Notes: generated by a model from the sequence alone, not told the origin. A stretch of 64,000 nucleotides of DNA from Pelomonas dachongensis (GCF_043555865.1 NZ_JBIGHY010000001.1:372001-436000); one strand, 5' to 3'; counted from the first letter of the stretch, positions 42,348 to 51,882 are shown. Translations and numbers: made by a program.

Positions 42348-45269
42348 ATGAAGTTGAATCGTCTGGTGGGTCAGCTCGCGGTGATCGGTCTGGCGGCGCA
42401 TGCCGGCGTGGCGCTGGCGCAGAGTGATGGCGACGGTGGCAAGCGGCTGGAGCGCGTGGAGGTGACGGGCTCCAGCATCAAGCGCATCCGTGACGAGGGC
42501 GCGCTGCCGGTGCAGGTCATCAGCCGCCGTGACATGGAGCGGGCCGGCATCGCGTCGGCCGAGCAGCTCATCATGGACCTCAACATCAACGGCAACGGCC
42601 TGGACAACCTGGCCGGCAATGCCGACGTGGTGGACGGTGCCTCGCGCGGCAACAATGGCGCCTCCAGCGCCAACCTGCGCGGCCAGGGCAGTAACGCGAC
42701 GCTGATCCTGCTGAACGGCCGACGCGTGGCGGCCCACGGCCTGAACGGCGGCACGGTGGACCTGAACCAGATCCCGTTCGCCGCCATCGAACGCGTCGAG
42801 ATCCTGAAAGACGGCGCCTCGGCCATCTACGGCACTGACGCCATCGGTGGCGTCATCAACTTCATCCTGCGCCAGAACTACAGCGGGGTGACGATCAACG
42901 CGCTGGCCGACATTCCGCAAGAGAAGGGCGGCGAGATCTACGGCGTGGCCGTGACGGCCGGCTTCGGCAACCTGGAGACGCAAGGCTTCAACTTCCTGAC
43001 CTCGCTGTCGGTGCGCGACAACAAGGTGCTGCGCGGCGACCAGCGCGACTTCGTCAACACCTACCAGCCCGACCGCGGCCTGGCGCCCGACACGCGCGGC
43101 ACGCCGATCGCAACGCTGTTCGGCGTAGCCGGCACGCGCGAGAACGCGCTGACCGTGACCATGCCCAACGGCACGCGCAACAACACCGCCGGCCCGGTGG
43201 ACTTCGCCAACCCGGCGTTGCGCGTCAACGGCATCAATGTGCTGGATCTGCCCGGTGGTGCCGGTTGCTCGTCGGTGGACGGCCAGAGCCCCTATCAAGA
43301 AGCGCTGTGGGCCACAGCAGCCTCCAAGTACGGCTGCGCCTGGGACACCGGCCGCGCCGCCGTCATCCAGCAGCCCATAAAGAACACCAACCTTGTCAGC
43401 CGTCTGACCGGCCAGTTCGGTGATCACCGCGTGTTCGGCGAGGCCGTGTTGGGTCGAGCCGAGTCAACCAAGAGCTTCTCGCCCAACCAGATCACCAGCG
43501 GCACCAACACGGCCAACACCGCCCTGCCCAACGGACAGTCGACGCCCAGCCCCTTCCGCGACCTGCGTTACCCCAGCACCGGCGCCGGCTACACCCAGGT
43601 CTTCGATGCGCTGGCGCGGTCCTTCCCCGAACTGGCCGGCAACCGCGGGCTGGGCATGGCCTTCCGCTGGCGCTGCATGCCCTGTGGCAACCGCGAGATC
43701 GACACAGTGGCCGACACCGCCCGCGTGCTGATCGGTGCTGACGGCCCGCTGCCTTTCCTGACCGACTGGGACTACAAGGTCGGCTTCTCGCGCGCCCAGA
43801 GCAAGGGCAGCTCCACCGTGGGCACCGGTTACCACTACTGGGTGCCGTTCGCCAACCTCATCAACACTGGCGTGCTGAACCCGTTCTCGCTGACGCAGAC
43901 GCCCGAGGCCATGAAGGCACTGGACGACATCTCGGCCGAAGGCGTCACGCTGTACGGCGGCAAGTTCGAGATGCAGCAGGCCGATGCCACCGTGACCGGT
44001 CCGCTGTTCAAGCTGCCGGCAGGCCAGGTCATGGCCGCCTTCGGCGTGGACTCGCGCACCGAGAAATACAAGTTCGACGGCGACCAGCGCCCCGACGCCA
44101 ACACCCGTGAGGCGTTGATCTTCAACGTGCCGTTTGACAACGCGCTGGCCACGGCCGGCACGCTCAAGCGCACCATCAAGGCGGTGTACGCCGAAGTGGC
44201 CGTGCCGGTCATGAAGGATCTGGAGATCACCGGCGCCATCCGCCGCGACGAATACACCGGCTTCGGCGCCAGCACCAACCCCAAGATCTCGCTGCGCTAC
44301 AACCCCATTGAGCAAGTGCTGATCCGCGGCGCGTACAGCACCGGCTTCCGAGTGCCGACTTTCAAGCAGATGTTCGACCCGGTGACGCAGAGCCAGTTTG
44401 TCGGCGCCGATTTCACCGACCCCGCCACCTGCCCGTCGCGCACCGTGTCCACCGCGCCGGGTTGCTCAAGCGTTCGCGACTTCAACGTGCTGTTCGGCGG
44501 CAAGTCCACGCTGAGCCCGGAAGAGGCCAAGATGTACAGCGCGGGCGTCGTGTTCCAGCCGAACAAGGACCTGGTCGCCAACCTCGACTGGTGGTCGGTG
44601 GAGCGCACCGGCACCATCTACTCCTTCGGCCTCACAACCCTCGCCGACAACTATCAGTTCTTCCAGGGCAATTTCGAACGCGACTCCGCCGGCCGGATCA
44701 CTGCCGTCGACACCCGCTGGGTGAACGCGGGCGAGACCATCACCAAGGGACTGGAGTTCGGCCTGAAAGGCGCGTTCAATGCCGCGGGTGCCGCCTGGAC
44801 GGCGGGCTTCGACCTGTCCTACCTGCTGGACAAAAAATCTCGCATCGTGCCCAGCGCGCCGATGGGCAGCAGCGAAGTAGGCCGCTTCACGCGCTCGGGC
44901 GACCTGGGCGTACGCTGGAAGCACACCGCCTCGCTGACGCGCACCCAAGGCGACTGGGTGCTGGCGGTGCAGAACGTCTACCGCACCGGCTACCAGGACT
45001 TCGTGCTGCCCGGCGTGGCCAATGGCACTGTCAAGCCCAGCAACTGGAACCCGCGCGTGTCGGCGTACTCTGTCATCAACACCAGCGTCGGTTACACCGG
45101 CATCAAGAACATGACCATCACGGCCGGCGTCAAGAACCTTCTGAATGTCGACCCGCCGTTTAGCGTCACCTACGACACCAACACGGGCGCCGGCTCCAGC
45201 TGGGAGCCCCGAGTAGCCGACCCGCGTGGCCGTGCCTACACGCTGCGTGTCGAGTACCGCATGTTCTGA
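42348..45269 (+). CDS. TonB-dependent outer-membrane receptor
   Basis: A 973-residue protein with a signal peptide (cleavage near ALAQS). The plug domain begins RVEVTGSSIKRIRDEGALPVQV and includes LLNGRRVAAHGLNGGT and VEILKDGASAIYGTDAIGGVINFIL. A large beta barrel follows, ending in the aromatic YTLRVEYRMF. This is the Caulobacter-like TBDR branch that imports polymers or peptides. AGGAG lies 5 bp upstream of the ATG. It lies opposite the ocd/dacB pair and ends with a terminator. The ligand is unknown. Confidence 0.93.
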   Translation: MKLNRLVGQLAVIGLAAHAGVALAQSDGDGGKRLERVEVTGSSIKRIRDEGALPVQVISRRDMERAGIASAEQLIMDLNINGNGLDNLAGNADVVDGASRGNNGASSANLRGQGSNATLILLNGRRVAAHGLNGGTVDLNQIPFAAIERVEILKDGASAIYGTDAIGGVINFILRQNYSGVTINALADIPQEKGGEIYGVAVTAGFGNLETQGFNFLTSLSVRDNKVLRGDQRDFVNTYQPDRGLAPDTRGTPIATLFGVAGTRENALTVTMPNGTRNNTAGPVDFANPALRVNGINVLDLPGGAGCSSVDGQSPYQEALWATAASKYGCAWDTGRAAVIQQPIKNTNLVSRLTGQFGDHRVFGEAVLGRAESTKSFSPNQITSGTNTANTALPNGQSTPSPFRDLRYPSTGAGYTQVFDALARSFPELAGNRGLGMAFRWRCMPCGNREIDTVADTARVLIGADGPLPFLTDWDYKVGFSRAQSKGSSTVGTGYHYWVPFANLINTGVLNPFSLTQTPEAMKALDDISAEGVTLYGGKFEMQQADATVTGPLFKLPAGQVMAAFGVDSRTEKYKFDGDQRPDANTREALIFNVPFDNALATAGTLKRTIKAVYAEVAVPVMKDLEITGAIRRDEYTGFGASTNPKISLRYNPIEQVLIRGAYSTGFRVPTFKQMFDPVTQSQFVGADFTDPATCPSRTVSTAPGCSSVRDFNVLFGGKSTLSPEEAKMYSAGVVFQPNKDLVANLDWWSVERTGTIYSFGLTTLADNYQFFQGNFERDSAGRITAVDTRWVNAGETITKGLEFGLKGAFNAAGAAWTAGFDLSYLLDKKSRIVPSAPMGSSEVGRFTRSGDLGVRWKHTASLTRTQGDWVLAVQNVYRTGYQDFVLPGVANGTVKPSNWNPRVSAYSVINTSVGYTGIKNMTITAGVKNLLNVDPPFSVTYDTNTGAGSSWEPRVADPRGRAYTLRVEYRMF

Positions 45270-45315
45270 ACTTCGTGACTCCCTGCCGGCGAGCCTTGTG
45301 GTGGCCGGCCTTCAC

Positions 45316-45341
45316 AGCCTCGCACCGCGAGGCTGTTTTTT
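45316..45341 (+). terminator. Rho-independent terminator of the TonB receptor gene
   Basis: AGCCTCGC (45316-45323), loop ACC, GCGAGGCT (45327-45334), then G and six T. It is a textbook stem and T-tract, 46 bp past the receptor stop; the T-run is 9 bp before the opposite gene's stop. Confidence 0.92.
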
Positions 45342-45349
45342 GTACGGGA

Positions 45350-46261
45350 TTAGCCCAGCGTCAACTTGCCGGCCGCGGCGTCCATCTGGGCCATCACGCC
45401 CAGCGGCAGCGGCCGGTTGGGCTGGCCGTGGCCGGTCGGCCAGCCGGCGAGCACCGGGCAGCGCAGCCGGGGCAGGTGGTCGGCCAGCACGGCATCGGGG
45501 CTCTCGGCGCCGCTGAAGCTGCCGACCAGCAGGCCGGCGATGCGGTCCAGCACGCGGCTTAACCGCAGCTGCGTCAGCATGCGGTCGACACGGTAGGGTT
45601 CCTCGCTGATGTCCTCGATGAACAGCAGCGCGCCGTCCACGTCGGGCAGGTAGCGCGTGCCCAGCAGCGCGCAGAACATCGCCAGGTTGCCGCCGATGAG
45701 CCGGCCGCGCGCGGCTCCGCCGTGCGTCAGCGGGTGCGCGGCCTGCGGTGCCACGTGGCCCACCAGGTCGCCAGCGCGCCACCCGCGGGCCAGCCGGTCG
45801 AACAGCGCGTCGGTGTCGGGTTGTGCGCCGGGCAGGCCCCAGTCGCTGGCCGGCATGGGCGCATGCAGCGACGGGATGCCCGCACGGTCGCGCAGCGCAT
45901 GCAGCACGGTCAGGTCGCTGTAGCCGATCAGCAGTTTGCGGCTGGCGGCCAGCAGGTCCCCGTCGATGCCGTCCAGCAGCCGGATGCAGCCCGAGCCGCC
46001 GCGCAGCGCCAGCACGGCATCAAAGCGCGGGTCGGCGAAGGCCGTGTGCACGTCGGCCAGGCGCACGGCGTCGGACGCGGCCAGGAACGGCAGCGGGGGC
46101 GGCCCGAAGCAGCTGGGCAGCAGCGCGGGTGCGTAGCCGCGCTCGCGCAGCCAGCCTTCGACCGGCTCCAGGCGCCCTGGCTGGGGCGGGCCGGCCGGTG
46201 CGATGACGGCGATGCCGGCACCGGGGCGCAGCGGCGGGATCAGCAATTGGCCTTCAGCCAT
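45350..46261 (-). CDS. ldcA: LD-carboxypeptidase (S66), cytosolic LdcA-like
   Basis: A 303-residue S66 peptidase without signal peptide. Nucleophile motif GYSDLTVL, FIEDISEEPYR for the acid and WPTGHGQPN for the histidine. It would convert recycled tetrapeptide to tripeptide in the cytoplasm. The start overlaps the end of the beta-lactamase-like gene by 22 bp, so they are cotranscribed. It is the last gene of the operon with dadA. Compared with the other S66 (37 kb) it is shorter and lacks the Tat signal. Confidence 0.9.
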   Translation of the reverse strand: MAEGQLLIPPLRPGAGIAVIAPAGPPQPGRLEPVEGWLRERGYAPALLPSCFGPPPLPFLAASDAVRLADVHTAFADPRFDAVLALRGGSGCIRLLDGIDGDLLAASRKLLIGYSDLTVLHALRDRAGIPSLHAPMPASDWGLPGAQPDTDALFDRLARGWRAGDLVGHVAPQAAHPLTHGGAARGRLIGGNLAMFCALLGTRYLPDVDGALLFIEDISEEPYRVDRMLTQLRLSRVLDRIAGLLVGSFSGAESPDAVLADHLPRLRCPVLAGWPTGHGQPNRPLPLGVMAQMDAAAGKLTLG

Positions 46262-47349
46262 GCATGCACGGCCGCGCCCAGCGCCGGCACCTGCCAAGTG
46301 GTGGAAGCGTCGGGGTGCGGCGCGTAGCGGCTGCCCAGGCTGGTCGTGAGGGCGATCAGGTAGTGCAGGTCGCCGTCGTGCACGATGCCGGCGTCGCTGG
46401 TGTAGTTCTGCGTGTTGCCGGTCTTGTGCGCGAAGGTCGCAGGAGGGGTCGGGATGCCCGGCACCCAGCCGGGCAGCGAGCGCAGCGACTCGCTGCTGAG
46501 GTTGTGGTGCAGCTTCTGCGCGTCCAGCGCGCGGCGGATCACGTCGCGGCTGGCGGGACTGACGAGTGGGGGGCGCGGCGGTGCATCGGCATCCAGCCGC
46601 CACATCAGCCGCAGCGCGTCCCAGGCGGTCATCTGGATCTGGCCCACGCCCGAGCCCGCGCCGTTGCCCCAGCCGCCGTCGGCCCGGGTGTTGGCGATCA
46701 TCAACCCGGGCAGCACATGCGTGGCGAACAGCGCGTGTATTTCGTTGTGCACCTCGCGGTCGCCGTCGCGGCGCGAATCTCGACGGATGGCACCGCGTGC
46801 ATGCAGGTGCGCCACCAGCGCCGAGGTCGCCTCGTTGCTGCTGACGGTGATCATGTCGAACAGCCAGTCGCCCACGGGCCGGGTCTCGCCCTGGTAAGTC
46901 AGTGGCAGCGCCCAGTCGCTGCGGCCGCCGTCCACCAGCAGGCCCAGGCCCACGGTCACCATCATTTTCAGCAGCGAGGCCGGATACGGCGCGACGAAGC
47001 GCGGGCCGCTGCCGAACCACGCCGGGAAGGCGATGCGCGACCAGTCCGCATCCGGCAGCCAGGCGAAGGAGTCGCCGTTGGCGTCGCGCACGTCGGCGTG
47101 GAAGGCGATGTTGTTGACCGGGCCGAAATCGGCGTCGAAGCGCGCCACCAGCCCCTGCGGGTGCTCGCGCGAAAACAGCACGTTGGCCGCCACCGGCGTC
47201 GCACCGCCGCGCGGGAACACGGCCACGGCCAGATCGATGCTGGGCATGACGCCAAGCGGCGCGCCGTGTTGCAGCGAGTCAGGTGTGGCCTCGAAGCGCC
47301 GGGCCAGCACCGCGTCGCGCAGCGCGTGGGCCAGCGTGTCGGGTGTCAT
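46240..47349 (-). CDS. Beta-lactamase-fold serine hydrolase
   Basis: A 369-residue protein with penicillin-binding motifs SxxK (ASLLKMMV), SxN (VSSNEATSAL) and KTG (AHKTGNTQN), as in class A beta-lactamases. No clear signal peptide is seen, so it is probably cytosolic. It is probably a DD-peptidase/aminopeptidase or amidase of D-amino-acid peptides, rather than a resistance enzyme. Its start overlaps the stop of dadA by one base (TGATG), and its stop overlaps the LD-carboxypeptidase start. This context supports a role with D-Ala peptides. Confidence 0.75.
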   Translation of the reverse strand: MTPDTLAHALRDAVLARRFEATPDSLQHGAPLGVMPSIDLAVAVFPRGGATPVAANVLFSREHPQGLVARFDADFGPVNNIAFHADVRDANGDSFAWLPDADWSRIAFPAWFGSGPRFVAPYPASLLKMMVTVGLGLLVDGGRSDWALPLTYQGETRPVGDWLFDMITVSSNEATSALVAHLHARGAIRRDSRRDGDREVHNEIHALFATHVLPGLMIANTRADGGWGNGAGSGVGQIQMTAWDALRLMWRLDADAPPRPPLVSPASRDVIRRALDAQKLHHNLSSESLRSLPGWVPGIPTPPATFAHKTGNTQNYTSDAGIVHDGDLHYLIALTTSLGSRYAPHPDASTTWQVPALGAAVHAWLKANC

Positions 47350-48593
47350 CACAGGGTCAGACCGTCCAGCGGCAGCGGGCTGGTGCGGCCACTGATCAGC
47401 TCGGCCACGATATTGGCCGTCGCGAACGAGAAAGTGAAGCCCAGCGCGCCATGGCCCACGTTGAGCCACAGGCCGGGCACGCCGCTGGCGCCGACGATGG
47501 GCGCGCCGCTGGGCGTGGCGGGGCGCAGCCCGGCCCAGGGCGTGGCGCGGTCGTAGTCGGCCGCGTGGGGGAAGGTGGCGCGCACCGAGCGCTGCAGCGA
47601 GGCCAGCCGGTCGGCGTCCAGGCCGAGGTCTTCGCCCACCAGGTCCACCATCGCGGCCACGCGCAGATCGGTGCCGATACGGGCGTACAGGATCTTCTTC
47701 TCGAAGTCGGTCACGCTGACCTCGGGCGGGCGGTGTCCCTCGGTGATGGGCGCCGTCAGGCTGTAGCCTTTCAGCGGGTACAGCGGCAGCTGCACGCCCA
47801 CGGTGGCGGCCAGCGCACGGCTGTGCAGGCCGGCAGCGAGCAGCACCGCGTCGGCTGTCACGTCGCCGCCCGTCGTGCGCACACCGATGACGTCGCCGCG
47901 CGTGCCGGTCAGCAGCCCGTCCACGCGCGCCAGCAGCCAGCCCTTGAAGCCGGCATGCGCCTGCAGCCGCGCGAACAGGTCCTGGCAGAAGGCATGGCAG
48001 TCCGCCACCGCCTCGCCCGGCGTGAAGATGCCGCCGGCCAGCGGAACCTCGGTGTGGGCCAGCGCGGGTTCAAGCGCGACGCATTCGTCGTGCGACAGCG
48101 CCCGCTCGGCGCCGCCGCCGTTCTTGCGCGCGGCGACGCGGGCGAACTCGGAGACGTCTCGGTAGACCACCAGCTTGCCGGGCGAACGCAGCGCGATGCG
48201 CTCGTCCAGCCCGGCCTGGGCCACCAACTGGCCGAAGCTCGCCTGGCTGTAGGCACCCAGCGCCAGCAGCCGTTCGGTGGTGCGGCCGTTAACCGGGCCG
48301 CGGCAGTTGCGCAGGAAGGCCAGCAGCCAGGACCACTGCGCCCAGCTCGCTTCGGGCTTGAAGCGCAGCGGGCCGTCGGGATCCAGCAGCCAGCGCAGGG
48401 CCTTCAGCGGCACGCCGGCGTCGGCCAGCGGCGACACGTAGCGGTAGCTGAGCTGGCCGCCGTTGGCGCGGCTGGCGCCCTGGGCAACGCTGTCGTCGCG
48501 TTCCAGCAACGTCACCGCGTGGCCGCGTTCAAGCAGCGCCCAGGCGGTGGTGAGGCCCACCACGCCGCCGCCGATCACCACGCAATGCTTCAT
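47349..48593 (-). CDS. dadA: D-amino acid dehydrogenase
   Basis: A 414-residue FAD enzyme of the DadA type that oxidises D-amino acids (notably D-Ala) to 2-oxo acids and passes electrons to the respiratory chain. Motifs include VVIGGGVVGLTTAW at the N-terminus, ANGGQLSYRYVSPLA, and LWLNVGHGALGFTFSFATA near the C-terminus. It is coupled to a beta-lactamase-fold gene and an LD-carboxypeptidase; D-Ala released by those would be its substrate. CAGGGCAGG lies just before the ATG. Confidence 0.93.
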   Translation of the reverse strand: MKHCVVIGGGVVGLTTAWALLERGHAVTLLERDDSVAQGASRANGGQLSYRYVSPLADAGVPLKALRWLLDPDGPLRFKPEASWAQWSWLLAFLRNCRGPVNGRTTERLLALGAYSQASFGQLVAQAGLDERIALRSPGKLVVYRDVSEFARVAARKNGGGAERALSHDECVALEPALAHTEVPLAGGIFTPGEAVADCHAFCQDLFARLQAHAGFKGWLLARVDGLLTGTRGDVIGVRTTGGDVTADAVLLAAGLHSRALAATVGVQLPLYPLKGYSLTAPITEGHRPPEVSVTDFEKKILYARIGTDLRVAAMVDLVGEDLGLDADRLASLQRSVRATFPHAADYDRATPWAGLRPATPSGAPIVGASGVPGLWLNVGHGALGFTFSFATANIVAELISGRTSPLPLDGLTL

Positions 48594-48689
48594 CCTGCCC
48601 TGGACCCTTTGTACTGGCCGGCAGGGTAGTGACGCTCAGGACCCGCTGCCAATGAAAGCGGCGTCTTGGCCCATCACCGGGCGTTATGG

Positions 48690-49562
48690 TCAGAGGCCGG
48701 GCGTGGGCCTGGCGCGGCGCTGGAAAAAGCTGTCCAGTTGGCTGCGGTACTGGCGCTGCGCGTCGGGCGACAGCTGCAGCATCAGCCCCTCGCGGAGCAT
48801 GGTCGCGCCAGCGGGGGTGCCCAGCGCGTGGTCGACCATCCGCACCGCCGCCAGGCCCCATGGCGTGCGCGGGCAGGCCACGCCGCTGGGCACGGGCTCC
48901 GCCGCGCCGCGGATGGGCAGCGTTGCGAGCCGCTCCACATCGGGCTGCAGCCGGGCCAGCGCGGCCAGCACGTTAGGAAACTCGAAGGCGAAGTCCGCGC
49001 TGCCTCGCAACAGCATGGGCAGGATGTTGCTGCCGAAGTCCCCCGACGTGACCCGCTGCAGCCGCTCCGAGCCCTCGACCTGCGCCAGCTGCGCGTCGAT
49101 CTGCGGACCGTAGCTGCGGCCGTCCACCAGCAGGCCGCGCCACTGCGGGTCGGCCAGCAGCGCGGCCAGGTCCACCTGACCAGACGCGTCCAGGGGCAGT
49201 TCGGCGCGTCGGGCCTGCGGCACCACCAGCTGCATCGGCGGCATCAGCCAGGTGTTGCTGAAGTGAGCCAGGCGCTCGCGCTCGGGCAGGCGCACGGCGC
49301 TGGCGTGGCAGACCTGCTCGCCGGCCTCGATCAGCATCCAGCTGCGCTTGGCGTTTGCCACCAGGCGCTGGTGCTGCACGCCGGCCATGCTTGTGGACAG
49401 CCAGTTGATCAGGCGGTCCGATGGCCGCTCGGCCCGGCCGCCGTCGCGCTGTACCAGCGTGTCGCCACTGAGCCACGTGATGCGCTCGACCGTGGGAGCG
49501 GCCAGTGTCGCGGGCGCCAGCGCCGCCAGTGCGCAGGCAGCCAGCGTGCGCCAGGGGCTCAA
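48690..49562 (-). CDS. Periplasmic solute-binding (family 3-like) protein
   Basis: A 290-residue exported protein. No ATG is available; a TTG at 49562 overlaps the aminotransferase stop (TTGA) and gives a signal peptide (SPWRTLAACALAALAPATLAAP). Mature features such as RITWLSGDTLVQRDG, ANAKRSWMLIEAGEQVC and SGDFGSNILPMLLRGSADFAFEFPN resemble SBP-bac-3/TIGR02285-like proteins. It may bind an amino acid or peptide in the periplasm, but no transporter genes adjoin it. Confidence 0.7.
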   Translation of the reverse strand: MSPWRTLAACALAALAPATLAAPTVERITWLSGDTLVQRDGGRAERPSDRLINWLSTSMAGVQHQRLVANAKRSWMLIEAGEQVCHASAVRLPERERLAHFSNTWLMPPMQLVVPQARRAELPLDASGQVDLAALLADPQWRGLLVDGRSYGPQIDAQLAQVEGSERLQRVTSGDFGSNILPMLLRGSADFAFEFPNVLAALARLQPDVERLATLPIRGAAEPVPSGVACPRTPWGLAAVRMVDHALGTPAGATMLREGLMLQLSPDAQRQYRSQLDSFFQRRARPTPGL

Positions 49563-50755
49563 GCGCCCAGCACCGCGGCGAACGCCGCGGCCGTGGCCTC
49601 CACGTTGCGGGTGTTCAACCCCGCCACACACATGCGGCCCGAGCGCAGGATGTAGACGCCGAACTCGGCCTTCAGCCGCTCGGCTTGGGACTCCGTCAGG
49701 CCTGTATAGCTGAACATGCCGCGCTGGGTCAGGAAGTAGTCGAAGTTGCGACCCGGCAGCTTGGCGACCAGCACGCCGTGCAACTGCTTGCGCATGGCCT
49801 GGATGCGCTCGCGCATCTCCTTGACCTCGGCCTCCCACATTCCACGCAGCTTCGGGTCCGTCAATACCTTGGCCACCACCTGGCCGCCGTGCATGGGCGG
49901 GTTGGAGTAGTTGCGGCGGATCATGAACTTCAGCTGGCCCAGCACCAGTGCCGCCTGGGCAGCGTTGGGGCAGACCACGCTGAGCGCGCCGCAGCGCTCG
50001 CCGTACAGGCTCATGCTCTTGGAGAAGCTGTTGGCGATCAGGAAGCTGATGCCCTCGTCGGCCAGCAGGCGCACGGCGAATGCGTCTTCCTCGATGCCGT
50101 CACCATAGCCCTGGTAGGCCAGGTCCAGGAAGGGCAGCAGCTCGCGCTCGCGCATGACGGGCACCAGCGCGCGCCACTGGTCGGCCGTCAGGTCCACGCC
50201 GGTGGGGTTGTGGCAGCAGGCATGCATCAGCACCACGCTGCGCGTTGGCAGCTGCTCGAAGAAGGCCAGCAGGTCGTCGAAGCGCACGCCGCCGGTCGCG
50301 GCGTCGTAGTAGGGATAGGTCTCGCAGACGTGGCCGGAGCCTTCGAACACGGCGCGGTGGTTGTCCCAGGTCGGGTCGGACAGGTAGATCTTGCTGTCCG
50401 GGAAGTAACGCTTCAACAGATCGGCGCCCACCTTGAGGCCGCCGCTGGAGCCCACGCCCTGGATGGTGGCGATGCGGCCGGCCGCGATGGCGGGATGGCC
50501 GGTGCCGAACAGCAGCTCCTGCACGGCGCTGCGGAAGTTGGCAGCGCCCTCCATCGGCAGATAGGGCCGGGCGCCAGCAGCCTCGACCACGGCCAGTTCG
50601 GCGGCGCGCACCGACGGCAGCATGGGGATGCGGCCGTCGTTGTCGAAGTAGATGCCGATGGACAGGTTGATCTTGTCGGCGCGGGGATCCTTCTGGAAGG
50701 CCTCGTTGAGGCTCAGGATGGGATCGCCAGCGTAGGCGTCGACGTGCTGGAACAT
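49559..50755 (-). CDS. tyrB: Aspartate/aromatic aminotransferase
   Basis: A 398-residue class-I aminotransferase of the AspC/TyrB family. It has NLSIGIYFDNDGRIP, the SDPTWDNHRAVFEGSG region, HACCHNPTG, the PLP lysine in NSFSKSMSLYGER and RRNYSNPP. It exchanges amino groups of aspartate, tyrosine, phenylalanine and glutamate. AAAGGAG precedes the ATG at 50755. The upstream DUF2332 gene ends 26 bp before; the downstream SBP gene overlaps. TyrB rather than AspC is my preference, but not certain. Confidence 0.92.
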   Translation of the reverse strand: MFQHVDAYAGDPILSLNEAFQKDPRADKINLSIGIYFDNDGRIPMLPSVRAAELAVVEAAGARPYLPMEGAANFRSAVQELLFGTGHPAIAAGRIATIQGVGSSGGLKVGADLLKRYFPDSKIYLSDPTWDNHRAVFEGSGHVCETYPYYDAATGGVRFDDLLAFFEQLPTRSVVLMHACCHNPTGVDLTADQWRALVPVMRERELLPFLDLAYQGYGDGIEEDAFAVRLLADEGISFLIANSFSKSMSLYGERCGALSVVCPNAAQAALVLGQLKFMIRRNYSNPPMHGGQVVAKVLTDPKLRGMWEAEVKEMRERIQAMRKQLHGVLVAKLPGRNFDYFLTQRGMFSYTGLTESQAERLKAEFGVYILRSGRMCVAGLNTRNVEATAAAFAAVLGA

Positions 50756-50781
50756 GGGGCGGACTCCTTTGGGAGCGCGGA

Positions 50782-51882
50782 TTATCCGAGCCAATGAATC
50801 CAACGGCCGTGGGGGTGGCTCCAGGCGAGGTGGCACTCCTGTTCGCGATGCCGCAACGTCCACAGCGTCGCCGATGCGGCGGACTCGCCCGCGGGCAATG
50901 CGGGCGGCGGCGGCACGGGGCAGCGCTCGGCGCTCAAGGCGGGCAGTTCGCCGCAGATCCAGGGCAGGCCCAGCCGGTCCACCTCGGCGCGCAGCCGCAC
51001 CACATCGGCCGCGTTGAAGTAGTACAGCACCCAGCTGGTCAGCAGCACCGGCTGCACGCCGGCCGGCAGGCCGCGCAGCCAGGGTTCGATGGCGGCGATG
51101 CAGTCGTCGGCGGCCGTCAGCGTGACCGGCAGCGTTTGCAGCTGCGCCGCCGCACGCGCCAGCCGCTCGCGGCGGCGCGCGTCGTGCGGCCACAGGCAGG
51201 CCTGCAGCCAGCGCAAGCCATCCGCGTCGCTGACGGCAATGGGCGCGGGGTCCAGTCCGTCGCGCTGCGCCAGGCGCCACGCCGCCGCTTCGGGCAAGGG
51301 GGCGTCGCCCAGCCACAGCGACTCGATGTCGGCGACCCGGCCGTCGCGGGCGGCGCCGCGCGCGTGCCAGCGGCCGTCGTCGCGGCGGTAGCGCAGCGCG
51401 TAGCGGTCCACGCCCAGGTTCAGCCCGGCGCTGCAACCCAGGTCCAGCAAGGCCAGCTCGCCGGCACCGGTCGCGGCGGCCACGGCGCCCAGCGCAGCCC
51501 AGATGGCAGCGCAGCGGGCGACCTCGTTGGTCTGTGTCGCGCGATGGCGCATGTGCTCGACCAACCTGACCCACTCGTGCCGCAGGCAGGCGTTGAGCGC
51601 GTCGGCCAGACCGGCATCGGGCGCACGCGTGCCGCCGGCGCTGGAGTAATACGCCGCCAGCTCCGGCGCGGCGCCGGCCAGCACACGTTCGTGCAGCGCC
51701 GCCAGCAGCAGGTTGACCTTGCGCTGCTCCGGGGGCGCCTCGGCCAGCAGCGCGACAGCGGGGTCGTTCTCGGCTGCTGCGACGCACAGTGCGGCGTACA
51801 GAGGTTCCTGCGTGCACTCGTCGCGGCCGAAGCGGCGCAGCAGGGTTCTTTCTTGAGAATCGGTGTCCATGTGCTCCAGCAT
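50782..51882 (-). CDS. DUF2332 family protein
   Basis: A 366-residue protein of the DUF2332 family. Recognisable stretches are RLVEHMRHRATQTNEVARCA, GELALLDLGCSAGLNLGVDRY and LLTSWVLYYFNAADVVRLRAE. The LDLGCSAGLNL segment looks like the SAM-binding motif I of methyltransferases, so a methyltransferase-like fold is possible. ATG at 51882 was used; ATG at 51870 is an alternative. It is divergent from a Crp-like regulator and likely cotranscribed with tyrB. Confidence 0.8.
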   Translation of the reverse strand: MLEHMDTDSQERTLLRRFGRDECTQEPLYAALCVAAAENDPAVALLAEAPPEQRKVNLLLAALHERVLAGAAPELAAYYSSAGGTRAPDAGLADALNACLRHEWVRLVEHMRHRATQTNEVARCAAIWAALGAVAAATGAGELALLDLGCSAGLNLGVDRYALRYRRDDGRWHARGAARDGRVADIESLWLGDAPLPEAAAWRLAQRDGLDPAPIAVSDADGLRWLQACLWPHDARRRERLARAAAQLQTLPVTLTAADDCIAAIEPWLRGLPAGVQPVLLTSWVLYYFNAADVVRLRAEVDRLGLPWICGELPALSAERCPVPPPPALPAGESAASATLWTLRHREQECHLAWSHPHGRWIHWLG

